Source of the DNA: Pseudozobellia sp. WGM2 | GTDB taxonomy: Bacteria > Bacteroidota > Bacteroidia > Flavobacteriales > Flavobacteriaceae | Length of the DNA stretch: 64,000 bases | Assembly (NCBI RefSeq): GCF_017810075.1 | Contig: NZ_JADNYK010000002.1 | Coordinates: 558,001 to 622,000 of the forward strand | Reading direction: 5' to 3' | In this document: in pieces, positions 45,691-55,015 of the stretch | How positions within the stretch are numbered: position 1 is the first letter of the stretch | How the letters are laid out: the number at the start of each line of letters is the position of its first letter | Program-made: the position numbers and the translations under genes | Notes under the pieces: generated by a model | Told to the model about the DNA's origin: nothing | The model's database searches: none | What the model saw: only the letters and a program-made list of their open reading frames with translations

Positions 45691-46731
45691 ATGAAGTACA
45701 GCAACCTACCCCATACCGATATTGAAGTAAGTAAAATTTGCCTGGGCACGATGACCTGGGGCAATCAAAATACCGAAGATGAAGGTCACCAGCAAATGGA
45801 TTATGCCGTAGACCAAGGTATCAACTTCTTTGATACGGCAGAGTTATACCCTATTCCCGCGCATCCTGACAGGCATTCGGTTACCGAAAAAATAATCGGT
45901 ACATGGTTCAAGAAAAATGGAAATAGAGATAAGGTGGTCTTGGCATCGAAAATCGCCGGTAAGGCAGATATGACCAAATTTATACGTACCACCGGGTTTT
46001 CAAAAGATTCTATAATCGAAGCTGTAAACGGAAGTCTTGAGCGATTGCAGACCGATTATATTGATCTCTATCAATTGCATTGGCCAGAAAGAAATACCAA
46101 TTATTTCGGGCAAAGAGGGTATAAACATGAGATTACTGACCACTGGGAAGACAACATTCATCAAGTTTTGGAAACCTTACGCGAGCTGATTCGCGAGGGT
46201 AAGATAAGGCATGTGGGCATTTCGAATGAAACGCCTTGGGGTACCATGCGCTTTTTAATGGAAAGTAAGGTGCATGTGAGCTTGCCACGTACGATTACCA
46301 TTCAAAACCCATACAGTTTACTGAATCGTTTATTTGAAGTCGGTCTTTCGGAAATATCCATTCGTGAAAAAGTTGGGTTATTGGCCTATTCTCCATTGGG
46401 CTTTGGCACTTTGTCGGGCAAATACCTTGGCAATATGAAACCTGCGGATGGTAGAGTCACCCTTTTTCCTCAATACACGAGGTACAGTGGCGATAATGCC
46501 GTAAAGGCAACGGAAAAATACCACAAGTTAGCGCAAGACAACGATTTGTCGTTGGCTCAAATGGCCCTGGCTTTTGTGAATACCAGACCCTTTGTTACTA
46601 GCAATATAATTGGCGCCACTTCAATGAAGCAACTAGAGGAAAACATCGACAGTATCAATATTGATTTGACGGATGATGTGCTCAAGGGAATCGAAGAAAT
46701 TCACAATCAAATACCTAATCCAGCTCCATAA
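45691..46731 (+). CDS. Aldo/keto reductase (Tas-like)
   Basis: A 346-residue NADPH-dependent oxidoreductase on a TIM barrel. Catalytic residues are visible: Asp and Tyr in FFDTAELYP, Lys in VLASKIAG and His in QLHWPERN. The phosphate-binding end includes NIIGATSMKQLEENI. The long loop and ERNTNYFGQRGY resemble Tas/YakC-type members. Its physiological substrate is unknown. Confidence 0.93.
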   Translation: MKYSNLPHTDIEVSKICLGTMTWGNQNTEDEGHQQMDYAVDQGINFFDTAELYPIPAHPDRHSVTEKIIGTWFKKNGNRDKVVLASKIAGKADMTKFIRTTGFSKDSIIEAVNGSLERLQTDYIDLYQLHWPERNTNYFGQRGYKHEITDHWEDNIHQVLETLRELIREGKIRHVGISNETPWGTMRFLMESKVHVSLPRTITIQNPYSLLNRLFEVGLSEISIREKVGLLAYSPLGFGTLSGKYLGNMKPADGRVTLFPQYTRYSGDNAVKATEKYHKLAQDNDLSLAQMALAFVNTRPFVTSNIIGATSMKQLEENIDSINIDLTDDVLKGIEEIHNQIPNPAP

Positions 46732-46740
46732 ACACCGAAT

Positions 46741-46839
46741 ATGCATTTTTTAAAAGTGGGCTTGGGCCAACTTATCATAATTGTACTCGTAATTATTGTG
46801 ATATTAGTATGTTCGAGAATTATGAGAGATAGGCGTTAA
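46741..46839 (+). CDS. 32-residue single-helix membrane micro-protein
   Basis: A short ORF begins 9 nt after the aldo/keto reductase stop and encodes a hydrophobic helix (LGQLIIIVLVIIVILV, about 8-23) with a basic tail (RIMRDRR). Its stop lies in GTTAAC, which also holds the stop of the convergent radA. The N-terminus recalls TatA (GLGQLII), but an amphipathic helix is missing. The role is unknown; position and composition argue for a real small gene. Confidence 0.5.
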   Translation: MHFLKVGLGQLIIIVLVIIVILVCSRIMRDRR

Positions 46840-48197
46840 CCGAACAAATCGCTGACAACGTCTTCAATTCGAGCGGCTAGGCGCACGTTTATTTTGGTGT
46901 CTTTTAGCCCTATTTTATTGTTTTTTGAAACATAGATAGAGCTAAATCCGAGCTTTTCGGCTTCTAAAATTCGTTGATCAACCCTTTGTACAGGGCGTAT
47001 TTCACCGGCTAAGCCTACTTCGGCGGCAAAGCAAATGCCTTTTTCTATGTTGATGTCTTCATTGCTTGATAGTATTGCCGCAATAACCCCTAAGTCTATT
47101 GCAGGGTCATCAACAGAAATACCGCCAGTGATATTCAAAAACACATCTTTCGCCCCTAATTTAAAGCCTGCCCGTTTTTCCAAAACGGCCAAGAGCATAT
47201 TAAGTCTTTTCGCATTATAACCAGTGGTCGATCTTTGGGGTGTACCATAGACCGCGGTGCTCACCAACGCTTGAATTTCTATCATTAGAGGGCGCATACC
47301 CTCTATAGTCGAGGCTATGGCGGTACCGCTCAGTTTTTCATCGTTTTTTGATATGAGAATTTCAGAGGGGTTGTTTACCTGACGTAATCCGCCGCCTTGC
47401 ATTTCATAAATACCAAGTTCGGCCGTAGAACCAAATCGATTTTTTAGTGATCTAAGAATACGATAAACATAGTTGCGGTCACCTTCGAACTGTAAAACGG
47501 TATCAACCATATGTTCCAAAATCTTGGGGCCGGCAATAGAGCCATCTTTGGTAATGTGTCCGATCAGAATTACCGGGGTGTTCGTCTCTTTGGCAAATTT
47601 GATGAGTTCTGCGGTACATTCACGAATTTGAGAAATGCTTCCCGCAGCAGATTCTATATAGTCGGAATGAAGGGTTTGAATCGAATCGATAACCACAATA
47701 TCAGGTTCTGTAGCTTCGATTTGTCTAAAAATATTTTGGGTCTTGGTTTCCGTAAGAATAAGGCAATTTTCACTATTAGGGTGAATGCGGTCGGCACGCA
47801 TTTTAATTTGCTTTTGACTTTCTTCCCCAGAAACATAAAGGGTCTTATAGGGTAGCTTTAAGGCAATTTGTAACAGAAGGGTGCTTTTGCCCACTCCAGG
47901 TTCGCCTCCGATCAGTACTAATGCGCCAGGCACGAGTCCACCACCTAAAACACGGTTAAATTCAAGGTCAAAGGTGTTAAGCCGTAATTCTTTATCGGTA
48001 CTGATTTCATTAATGCGCAATGGTCTTGCAGCTTTTTTATTCGGTCCAGTACTGCTTTTCCAGTTTTGCTTTTCTTCTTTTTGAACTACTTCTTCGACAA
48101 CGGTGTTCCATTCTTTACAAGCGGAACATTGCCCTACCCATTTGGCGTATTGAGTACCACAATTTTGGCAGAAAAAAGCTATTTTGGTTTTGGCCAT
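46836..48197 (-). CDS. radA: DNA repair protein RadA
   Basis: A 453-residue RecA-like ATPase helping branch migration in recombinational repair. It has an N-terminal C4 zinc finger (CQNCG...CSACKEW), Walker A GGEPGVGKST (about 92-101), the RadA signature KNRFGST (about 250-256) and a C-terminal Lon-protease-like domain (about 285-453). All is intact. Its stop shares GTTAAC with the convergent micro-ORF. Confidence 0.97.
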   Translation of the reverse strand: MAKTKIAFFCQNCGTQYAKWVGQCSACKEWNTVVEEVVQKEEKQNWKSSTGPNKKAARPLRINEISTDKELRLNTFDLEFNRVLGGGLVPGALVLIGGEPGVGKSTLLLQIALKLPYKTLYVSGEESQKQIKMRADRIHPNSENCLILTETKTQNIFRQIEATEPDIVVIDSIQTLHSDYIESAAGSISQIRECTAELIKFAKETNTPVILIGHITKDGSIAGPKILEHMVDTVLQFEGDRNYVYRILRSLKNRFGSTAELGIYEMQGGGLRQVNNPSEILISKNDEKLSGTAIASTIEGMRPLMIEIQALVSTAVYGTPQRSTTGYNAKRLNMLLAVLEKRAGFKLGAKDVFLNITGGISVDDPAIDLGVIAAILSSNEDINIEKGICFAAEVGLAGEIRPVQRVDQRILEAEKLGFSSIYVSKNNKIGLKDTKINVRLAARIEDVVSDLFG

Positions 48198-48297
48198 TTT
48201 TGATTTCTAAGATTTGTGTTAAAGGTAAAAAGAAGTTTGCCAAATCGTTTGCTTCTAACTGTAGCCGATTTGAAAAATTGTTACTGTGATATTCGGT

Positions 48298-50517
48298 TTA
48301 AAATGATAGGTTGACGCTTTCACCGGCATTTACACCTTGGGGCAAGTCTACGGTTATCTCAGATACCTGTTCCTTTTTATTCCATATAGCCTTGAACTTA
48401 TCGGAAATTTTATTGAGTTTGGTAGACACTGAAATATGCATTTTACCCAATTCTCGATTGGGATCCGCCACCGTAATTTCTTTGATTTTGTCTCCGTCTA
48501 ATTTTATCATTAGTATACCTGGCGTGTGTGAGATTAATTCTAGGCCTTCAGTTATTTTTATATTACCAGCTTTATAAAAGACGATTTGGTAGATACCTAG
48601 CTCGTTTTGACCCACGGCCTGAAGGTAAGGGGAGTTCGATAGTATTGAAATAGATTCATCGGTGCTCATTTGCTCCAAGCTTTTTATGGAGGTAGCAGGT
48701 ACTACAACGTATTCATAGGATGCATTTTTAGGTTTTAGGCCATGGTCAAGGCCGATGGTAAACACGTCTAGCGAAACCTTCTCTTTCGAAGAGGTTACCT
48801 GTTTGTTGATTCTCCACCAATCACCCGTTTCTGTTTTGTTTTTGATATAGACCTTAGTTGGTTTGGGGAATATATAGCCAATACCATCTTGAAAGACCCA
48901 ATTGATATCTTCAAATGTTTTTTCTCCTCTACCGATTTTAGTTGTAGTGGTATTCTGAGAGACAGTTACTTCGCTTCTTAAAAGTGATTGATTTAGGGTG
49001 GTAAAAACGGGAAATTTTTCTTTGTCACTTGAGATACCTGCGCCAAGGCATACATACGAATCATCAAAAAAGAACCACGATTTTCTGGCCGCCAAGGTGT
49101 CGGCTAGACTCTTAAAGTCAAAAGCAACAGCGCCAAATCGGCCATCGGTTGCGGCCCCCACAAAATCGGTGACCCCTAATTTTGCTACCTCTTCCGGAGC
49201 TGGCATATTATCTTTTTGAACAACTGTGGTTCCTGGTATTTTCTGAAAATCATATACAGGCCAAATGTCAAAATATTCATCCCCTCTGACAGATATATGG
49301 TTGGCACCATCGCCCCTGTGATGGTTCAGTAACCCCTCGCTATTGTATGGTTCTTCCATATTGTGGGTTCGGGTCGAGTACATTCGTACCGAAGTGAAAA
49401 ACTCAGGCCTTTGAAAGGTGAAATGTTCGGTATGCCTAAAAAATGTGGCATGCGATTTCGTCGGGTTCATTTTGTTCTCTCGAATAGCAACGATTTCCTC
49501 TAGTTCTGTCTTTCTATGGCTCGATACTTTTAATAAACCTTGAGCCATTTCTGGGCTGTAAGGTTTTAGGGTTCCCGGTCGACTGATACTTCTGTTTTTT
49601 GCCCCTGGATCAGGAAGTTTGCCGAAAATAGCGGTCTTGCAGATTCCATCCAAAAAATAATCGATCAGTGCTTCTGTTTTTTGATTTGAAAAGGAATATT
49701 CCGTATCGACAACGTACAAAGCCCATTCGATAAAAGCACTGGCATAGTTGAGCCCATAAGAAAGCGTGTTATTGACACCATCTCCTCGGTGGTGAAAACT
49801 GTTGTCGTACTGAATGCCTCGCCCACCGGCAGTTCTAGTGGCAAAGCCTCCTTCTCCATCACGAAATCCATAACCATAGTTCATTCCGATCCATTCGACT
49901 TGCTTGATTTCATTTTCAATTACTTTAAGAACAGCCTTAAAATTTTTGTGATTGTCAAGAAACAGCATGTTTTTAGCCTCTATGCCTGCTATTTTTACTC
50001 GATCGCCACCTGGCCTGGCTCCCTGAGCATTGATATTTGCCCTGTTGATAATGGGCTGTGTTTTTAATACCAAATCTTCTGGTAAATCTTTACCTATGAC
50101 CAGCATCAATTGTACCATCGTATTCGGTATGCCTATCTGATTGTACCACCAATTATCACATATGTAATCATTTTTTAGCCAATTGTTTAAGGCAAGTTCG
50201 ACCGACTTTTTAGCATTGACATTTTCATAGAATTTTGAGGATTCGGATTGGTAAGCCTTGGCAATTTTCAGCATGTTATCTGCATGTACCCGGTGAAGAA
50301 AACCCTCTCGCGATACATCTGTGTAGTCGATGCCGGGCCAAGTTCCGTCATCTCTAAGGGTTGTTATAAGACCATCTATTGTATAGTCACCTACCGGAGT
50401 CATTATCTTTGCAAGTACCCTATCTTTTATGATATCAAAATCGGTTTCACTTGCTATAACTGGGGAAATGAATAGTAATAATAAACTTAGAGATAAGTAA
50501 TTGGACCGCTTTTTCAT
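48298..50517 (-). CDS. Polysaccharide lyase family 8 enzyme
   Basis: A 739-residue secreted lyase (signal peptide MKKRSNYLSLSLLLLFISPVIA). The alpha/alpha toroid (about 30-370) includes NWWYNQIGIPNT and the active-site stretch DNSFHHRGDGVNNTLSYG (238-255, H242/H243, Y254). The beta-sandwich part has the family hallmark NSEGLLNHHRGDG and WPVYDFQKIPGTT. PL8 enzymes cut hyaluronan, chondroitin or xanthan. No sulfatase, SusC/D pair or glycuronyl hydrolase lies nearby, so the substrate is open. The start used is the signal-peptide ATG. It separates radA from the pan/esterase group. Confidence 0.92.
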   Translation of the reverse strand: MKKRSNYLSLSLLLLFISPVIASETDFDIIKDRVLAKIMTPVGDYTIDGLITTLRDDGTWPGIDYTDVSREGFLHRVHADNMLKIAKAYQSESSKFYENVNAKKSVELALNNWLKNDYICDNWWYNQIGIPNTMVQLMLVIGKDLPEDLVLKTQPIINRANINAQGARPGGDRVKIAGIEAKNMLFLDNHKNFKAVLKVIENEIKQVEWIGMNYGYGFRDGEGGFATRTAGGRGIQYDNSFHHRGDGVNNTLSYGLNYASAFIEWALYVVDTEYSFSNQKTEALIDYFLDGICKTAIFGKLPDPGAKNRSISRPGTLKPYSPEMAQGLLKVSSHRKTELEEIVAIRENKMNPTKSHATFFRHTEHFTFQRPEFFTSVRMYSTRTHNMEEPYNSEGLLNHHRGDGANHISVRGDEYFDIWPVYDFQKIPGTTVVQKDNMPAPEEVAKLGVTDFVGAATDGRFGAVAFDFKSLADTLAARKSWFFFDDSYVCLGAGISSDKEKFPVFTTLNQSLLRSEVTVSQNTTTTKIGRGEKTFEDINWVFQDGIGYIFPKPTKVYIKNKTETGDWWRINKQVTSSKEKVSLDVFTIGLDHGLKPKNASYEYVVVPATSIKSLEQMSTDESISILSNSPYLQAVGQNELGIYQIVFYKAGNIKITEGLELISHTPGILMIKLDGDKIKEITVADPNRELGKMHISVSTKLNKISDKFKAIWNKKEQVSEITVDLPQGVNAGESVNLSF

Positions 50518-50722
50518 TGTATAACTAAAGGATGGGATAATCAAATGTTTGTAACTGAATCAAACATTATTTGAATATACAAAAATCCGATAGTTCAACT
50601 GTGAAATATGAGAGCTTAACTTCTCATGAGAAGTGCTATAAACTGTGAGCTTAATTAATCTTTAAAATAAGGAGACTTATTTTTTAAGTAATTGATGGAT
50701 AAGTGGTGGCTTTAGAACTTAA

Positions 50723-51865
50723 TCAGTATCCGAAATCGGCTTTTAGGGCATCAATTTTCTCAAGCGCCATTTCTTTGGTCAAAAAATCTATTTCGTTCAT
50801 GCCAAAAGCTTTTTCAAAAGTCTTCAAAGCCTTTTTTGGCTCCCCCATTTGTTCATAATATTCACCTTCGAAGTAGAAACCTAACATAGTTTCGGGAAAT
50901 TCTTCTTTGCAAAGATCAGAAAGTGGTTTAAGCGATTCTATATCTTCCTTTTTACGACTTGCAGCGTAAATAGCCATAATATCATTAAGGTCTACCGTTT
51001 TTTTAATACTGAAAAGCTCTTCTATACCTTTGTACTTATTCTCTAAATATTGATAGACCGGTTCTTCGGAAGTGAGAATTTGTTCTTTATATTCTTTCGG
51101 ACTAATAGGTTTGAACATTCCGAAAATATTGTCGAATGCCTTACCAATTCCGTAAGTCGCAATTGAAATGTGATCTGCGCCCTTATACAATTGAAAATTA
51201 TAATGAAGTGTCTCTTTGTCTATGGCCTTGATAGCCTTGTCCATAGCCATAATTTTCGGAGTTTCTTTGCTCTTTTCGCCCTCGACGATCAATTCGTAGA
51301 ACATTTGTTTATCAAAGGCAGCCAATCTTGACGGTACTCGGCTTTCCATCTCAGGAGCTAATGTTGGAGAAATATTGATATAGGCATTGAACAATGAATT
51401 TTCTTTAAACAACCAATAGTTGGTATAGTTTGCTGTAATATCATAGCCTACCACCATTTTAAACGGTGCAGTACTGTAATTAAGATCTAAATATGGAATG
51501 ATTTCCATTCCTAAAAACTCAAAGAATTTTTTTCCTTTCTCAGAGGGTAGTCCATTTTCTTCGTCCCAAGCACAATCATCGAAACGAATACTCTTTTCGC
51601 TTTGATTGATACCCACTATAATACTTGCAGGCATGCCATGAAATTGATTATAAAATTTGGCATTGGCAACAACTTGATCGAAGAGATATTCAGCATCGAG
51701 AACAACGATTAAAGGGTACTTCTTCTTTTCGTCATAATCTTCGGGAAAGTAATATTTAACATCTCTACGTTCTTGAAGTTTGAACGATTCAAAGATTTCT
51801 TGAGTGACTTGGGCGTTGACACTTGCACATAAGAGAAGTGCAAATAATGTAAGATTGCGTAGCAT
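50723..51865 (-). CDS. Esterase-fold protein with altered nucleophile
   Basis: A 380-residue secreted alpha/beta hydrolase of the esterase-D type (signal peptide MLRNLTLFALLLCASVNA), with a C-terminal TPR-like helical part (about 270-380). At the nucleophile elbow the canonical GxSxGG is G140-Y-D142-I-T, so Asp replaces Ser. It is probably not an ordinary esterase. It lies 26 nt downstream of the YbhN-like gene in the pan operon. Unknown ligand. Confidence 0.85.
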   Translation of the reverse strand: MLRNLTLFALLLCASVNAQVTQEIFESFKLQERRDVKYYFPEDYDEKKKYPLIVVLDAEYLFDQVVANAKFYNQFHGMPASIIVGINQSEKSIRFDDCAWDEENGLPSEKGKKFFEFLGMEIIPYLDLNYSTAPFKMVVGYDITANYTNYWLFKENSLFNAYINISPTLAPEMESRVPSRLAAFDKQMFYELIVEGEKSKETPKIMAMDKAIKAIDKETLHYNFQLYKGADHISIATYGIGKAFDNIFGMFKPISPKEYKEQILTSEEPVYQYLENKYKGIEELFSIKKTVDLNDIMAIYAASRKKEDIESLKPLSDLCKEEFPETMLGFYFEGEYYEQMGEPKKALKTFEKAFGMNEIDFLTKEMALEKIDALKADFGY

Positions 51866-51891
51866 GGATCAGTATTTGGTACAAAAAGACC

Positions 51892-52857
51892 TTAACGGTC
51901 TCGGTTCAATAACGGTAATACCAGAAAAGATATTGCCCCAAAAACAACTACCATGAGGGTTTGTGCTATCCACATAATCCACCCGAAAGAATCTCCCGAT
52001 ACCTTGCTAATGCCAAAGATGGCTAAAGCCGTGCTTATAGCAATGGGATATAGACCAATACCACCATTGGTGAACATCATTGCCAAAGACCCAGCGACGA
52101 ATGCTACCAATAGTTGACTGAGTGTAAGATCAAGAGTTTCCGGCACGGTGTATTTGATGACCCAAAGCATGCCTATATAGCATGCCCATATAAATAAGGT
52201 ATGAGCGATGAAAGCCCACTTGTTCTTCATCTTGAAAATACTCAAAAGCCCTTCCATCAATCCTTTTAAAAAGCTTTTTATTTTGACAGCAATGGTGTTG
52301 GTCGATTTCTTGATGAAAATCAAGAACAGCAAGAAGGCTATAAGTGCCCCGCCTAGCATGAGCAATATTTTACTTATTGGAATGCCGATATTTTCAAGAT
52401 ACCCTAAAATGATTTCCGTTTGTAGTAACAATGTTACCAAAATGATGGTCAACAATACGATAACGTCTATTACTCTTTCGGTAATTATGGTGCCTATCCC
52501 TTTTTCAAAAGGTACTTTTTCATAGGTGGTCAGCGCGGTGGCCCTTAAAATTTCTCCCGTTCTAGGTATGCCCAAATTAGTCAAATAGGCCATGAGAATT
52601 ATACAGGTGTTGTTGCTTATTTTTGGTGAATAGCCAAGAGGTTGCAGTAAGTAATTCCAACGAATGGCCCTTGAGATATGGCCCAATACCCCTAAAAGCA
52701 TTGAGGCTGAAACCCAAAATAAATCCGCGCTTTTGATGTAGAATAAAATTTGGTCTCTTTCGGTTTTAGAAGTTGATTGATACCAGTACCAAACCAAAAA
52801 AACTCCCAATGCAATTGGGAGTATGGTTTTAAGAGATTTTTTAAGTGTACTTTTCAA
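51892..52857 (-). CDS. YbhN-like (UPF0104) integral membrane protein
   Basis: A 321-residue polytopic protein of the lysylphosphatidylglycerol synthase TM region family, with about eight helices and conserved segments TNLGIPRTGEILRATALT and GGIGLYPIAI. Members are thought to move lipids or lipid-linked molecules across the inner membrane. It starts 3 nt after panD, so it is in one operon with panC-panD. Confidence 0.9.
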   Translation of the reverse strand: MKSTLKKSLKTILPIALGVFLVWYWYQSTSKTERDQILFYIKSADLFWVSASMLLGVLGHISRAIRWNYLLQPLGYSPKISNNTCIILMAYLTNLGIPRTGEILRATALTTYEKVPFEKGIGTIITERVIDVIVLLTIILVTLLLQTEIILGYLENIGIPISKILLMLGGALIAFLLFLIFIKKSTNTIAVKIKSFLKGLMEGLLSIFKMKNKWAFIAHTLFIWACYIGMLWVIKYTVPETLDLTLSQLLVAFVAGSLAMMFTNGGIGLYPIAISTALAIFGISKVSGDSFGWIMWIAQTLMVVVFGAISFLVLPLLNRDR

Positions 52858-52860
52858 AAG

Positions 52861-53211
52861 CTACTTTAACAAATTGGTTTCTTCGTTGGGAAATACCAAC
52901 GCAGGGTTGAATTTTTTTGCTTCTTCGATATCCATACGTCCATAGGTAATCAAAATCAATACGTCACCTACGGCAACCTTTCGGGCAGCAGCGCCGTTAA
53001 GGGTCAATTCACCACTATTTCTAGGGCCTGGTATGGCATAAGTTTCTAACCGCTCTCCGTTATTGTTGTTCACTATTTGCACCTTTTCACCGCGTATGAT
53101 ATTAGCGGCGTCCATCAAATCTTCATCAATGGTGATGCTGCCAATGTAATTCAGATCGGCACCTGTAACCTTTACACGATGTATTTTCGATTTTACAACT
53201 TCTATTTGCAT
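52861..53211 (-). CDS. panD: Aspartate 1-decarboxylase
   Basis: Makes beta-alanine from aspartate for pantothenate. The 116-residue proenzyme has the self-cleavage site G24-S25 (YIGSIT), giving the pyruvoyl cofactor at Ser25, and the downstream residues typical of the family ([18 protein letters not shown]). It lies between panC and the YbhN-like gene on the same strand. Confidence 0.97.
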   Translation of the reverse strand: MQIEVVKSKIHRVKVTGADLNYIGSITIDEDLMDAANIIRGEKVQIVNNNNGERLETYAIPGPRNSGELTLNGAAARKVAVGDVLILITYGRMDIEEAKKFNPALVFPNEETNLLK

Positions 53212-53250
53212 GGCACAAAGTTAATTATAAATTTTACTAAGCAATGTTTT

Positions 53251-54096
53251 TCAGTTAAGGGCAATATTATCTATAAGACGAACGCCTTCGGCATAAACGG
53301 CAATAAAAGCCCTATATTTTTGACCTTCCTTTTTTTCTTTTACGGGTGTTAGCGTTTCAACGTCGGTTATTTCAATATATTCCAAACCAAATTCAGAATG
53401 CGAATCAAAACTTTCTTTCACCTTTTCCTTTACATAATATGCACTTTTCGTGCCAAAAAACTTTTTGGCAGATTTCAGTGTTTCATGAATAAAGGCTGCC
53501 TTTTGTCGTATTTCGGTAGATAACCTTTCATTTCTAGAACTCATGGCCAGCCCATGGGGTTCTCTGACAATTGGGCAGGCTACTATTTCGACCGGTATTC
53601 GTTCTATTTCAACCAATTTTTGAATAATACGCAGTTGTTGAAAATCTTTTTCACCGAAATAGGCCCTATCGGGCTTCACTAATAGAAATAGAGCTTCAAC
53701 GATTGTGCCGACCCCATTAAAGTGGTCATCTCTGAAAGAACCTTCCATAACCTTGTCGAGCCCTTCGAAATCATAGTTTTTTGATGAGATGTTTTCTCCA
53801 TAAACCTCTTGTTCCGAAGGAGCGAAAACAATGATGTTCTCATCTACTTTCTTAATCAAAGAAACGTCTGCTTCTAGAGTTTTAGGATATTTCTCTAGAT
53901 CTTCTTGCTTGTCGAACTGTGTAGGATTGACAAAAATACTTACTACGACAAGGTCGTTTTGTTCAACAGCTTTTTGCACTAAAAATTCATGGCCCTTATG
54001 TAGTGCCCCCATTGTAGGTACAAGGCCTATGCCCTTTCTATAGTTAGATGTTTTTAGTTGCTTTGCAAGCTCTTTTTTTGTACGTACAATTGGCAT
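53251..54096 (-). CDS. panC: Pantothenate synthetase
   Basis: Joins pantoate and beta-alanine using ATP. The 281-residue enzyme has the nucleotidyl-transferase motif GALHKGH (residues 30-36), the FVNPTQF and FFGEKDFQQL-type (YFGEKDFQQL) segments and the C-terminal MSSRNERLS. It is followed by panD 39 nt downstream on the same strand. It is divergent from the GlgA-like gene. Confidence 0.97.
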   Translation of the reverse strand: MPIVRTKKELAKQLKTSNYRKGIGLVPTMGALHKGHEFLVQKAVEQNDLVVVSIFVNPTQFDKQEDLEKYPKTLEADVSLIKKVDENIIVFAPSEQEVYGENISSKNYDFEGLDKVMEGSFRDDHFNGVGTIVEALFLLVKPDRAYFGEKDFQQLRIIQKLVEIERIPVEIVACPIVREPHGLAMSSRNERLSTEIRQKAAFIHETLKSAKKFFGTKSAYYVKEKVKESFDSHSEFGLEYIEITDVETLTPVKEKKEGQKYRAFIAVYAEGVRLIDNIALN

Positions 54097-54116
54097 AGGT
54101 TTCGTTTAAAAGCGAG

Positions 54117-54163
54117 CAAACTTACTATAATTAGGGCTAATCTGCATTATTTTTGTAATTTTG
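54117..54163. promoter_or_regulatory. Divergent promoter region panC / GlgA-like
   Basis: On the plus strand two abutting -7 boxes, TATTTTTG and TAATTTTG (54148-54163), precede the GlgA-like gene. On the minus strand TAAGTTTG (54124-54117) precedes panC. No well-spaced TTG is evident for any of them. Confidence 0.4.
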
Positions 54164-54200
54164 CAGCCACGTTTCAACCCACAAATAAAACATAGCATAC

Positions 54201-55010
54201 ATGAATGGTAAAAAGATATTGTTCGTTTCGTCGGAATTGGTACCCTACCTTCCGGAGAACGAAGTTTCCTTAATGTCTTACGAAACTCCGAGAATGGTGA
54301 ACAGTAATGGCGGCCAAATTCGGATTTTTATGCCAAGATATGGCAATATCAACGAGCGTAGACATCAATTGCATGAGGTTATTCGGTTGTCGGGTATGAA
54401 CTTGGTCATTAATGATATGGATATGCCTTTGATCATCAAGGTAGCATCTATACCTAGAGAGCGTATACAGGTATACTTTATCGATAATGACGAGTATTTC
54501 AAGAGAAAGGCTACTTTCACCGATACTGATGGTAATCTTTTTCCTGATAACGATCAGAGAGCAATCTTTTTTGCCAAAGGAGTCGTCGAGACTGTTAAAA
54601 AATTAAACTGGACACCCGATATTATTCATGTTCATGGGTGGATGGCCTCTTTATTGCCATTGTACCTCAAGAAATATTATTCAGATGAGCCTTTGTTCGA
54701 TACTAGTAAAATAGTGACCTCGGTGTATGGTAAGTCGTTCGATGGTGAACTTGATCAAGATATGATCAAGAAGATTGCCTTCGATGGTATTCCAGAAGAT
54801 AGTATTGCCGCTCTTAAAACCCCTTCCTATAATAATTTGTTAAAAGTCGCTGTAGATCATTCCGATGCCGTTATTTTAGCCGCGGAAGAAATTCCAGAAG
54901 ATTTACAGAACCATATTTCCAACCTTGAAAAACCTGTGTTGCCTTATGTTTCTTTGCAAGAATTCGAAGAAGCCTATGCTAATTTTTATAACACTGAAGT
55001 TTTAAAATAG
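54201..55010 (+). CDS. Glycogen-synthase-like protein, N-terminal domain only
   Basis: A 269-residue protein that matches the N-terminal GT5 (GT-B) half of glycogen/starch synthase: ILFVSSELVPYL at the start, IFMPRYG, then IIHVHGWMASLLPLYLK. The KTGGL ADP-glucose-binding loop is replaced by other sequence, and the C-terminal catalytic half is missing. It is therefore unlikely to make glycogen; a regulatory or binding role is more plausible. It lies 5 nt before the DUF4270 gene. Confidence 0.88.
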   Translation: MNGKKILFVSSELVPYLPENEVSLMSYETPRMVNSNGGQIRIFMPRYGNINERRHQLHEVIRLSGMNLVINDMDMPLIIKVASIPRERIQVYFIDNDEYFKRKATFTDTDGNLFPDNDQRAIFFAKGVVETVKKLNWTPDIIHVHGWMASLLPLYLKKYYSDEPLFDTSKIVTSVYGKSFDGELDQDMIKKIAFDGIPEDSIAALKTPSYNNLLKVAVDHSDAVILAAEEIPEDLQNHISNLEKPVLPYVSLQEFEEAYANFYNTEVLK

Positions 55011-55015
55011 TCCGA

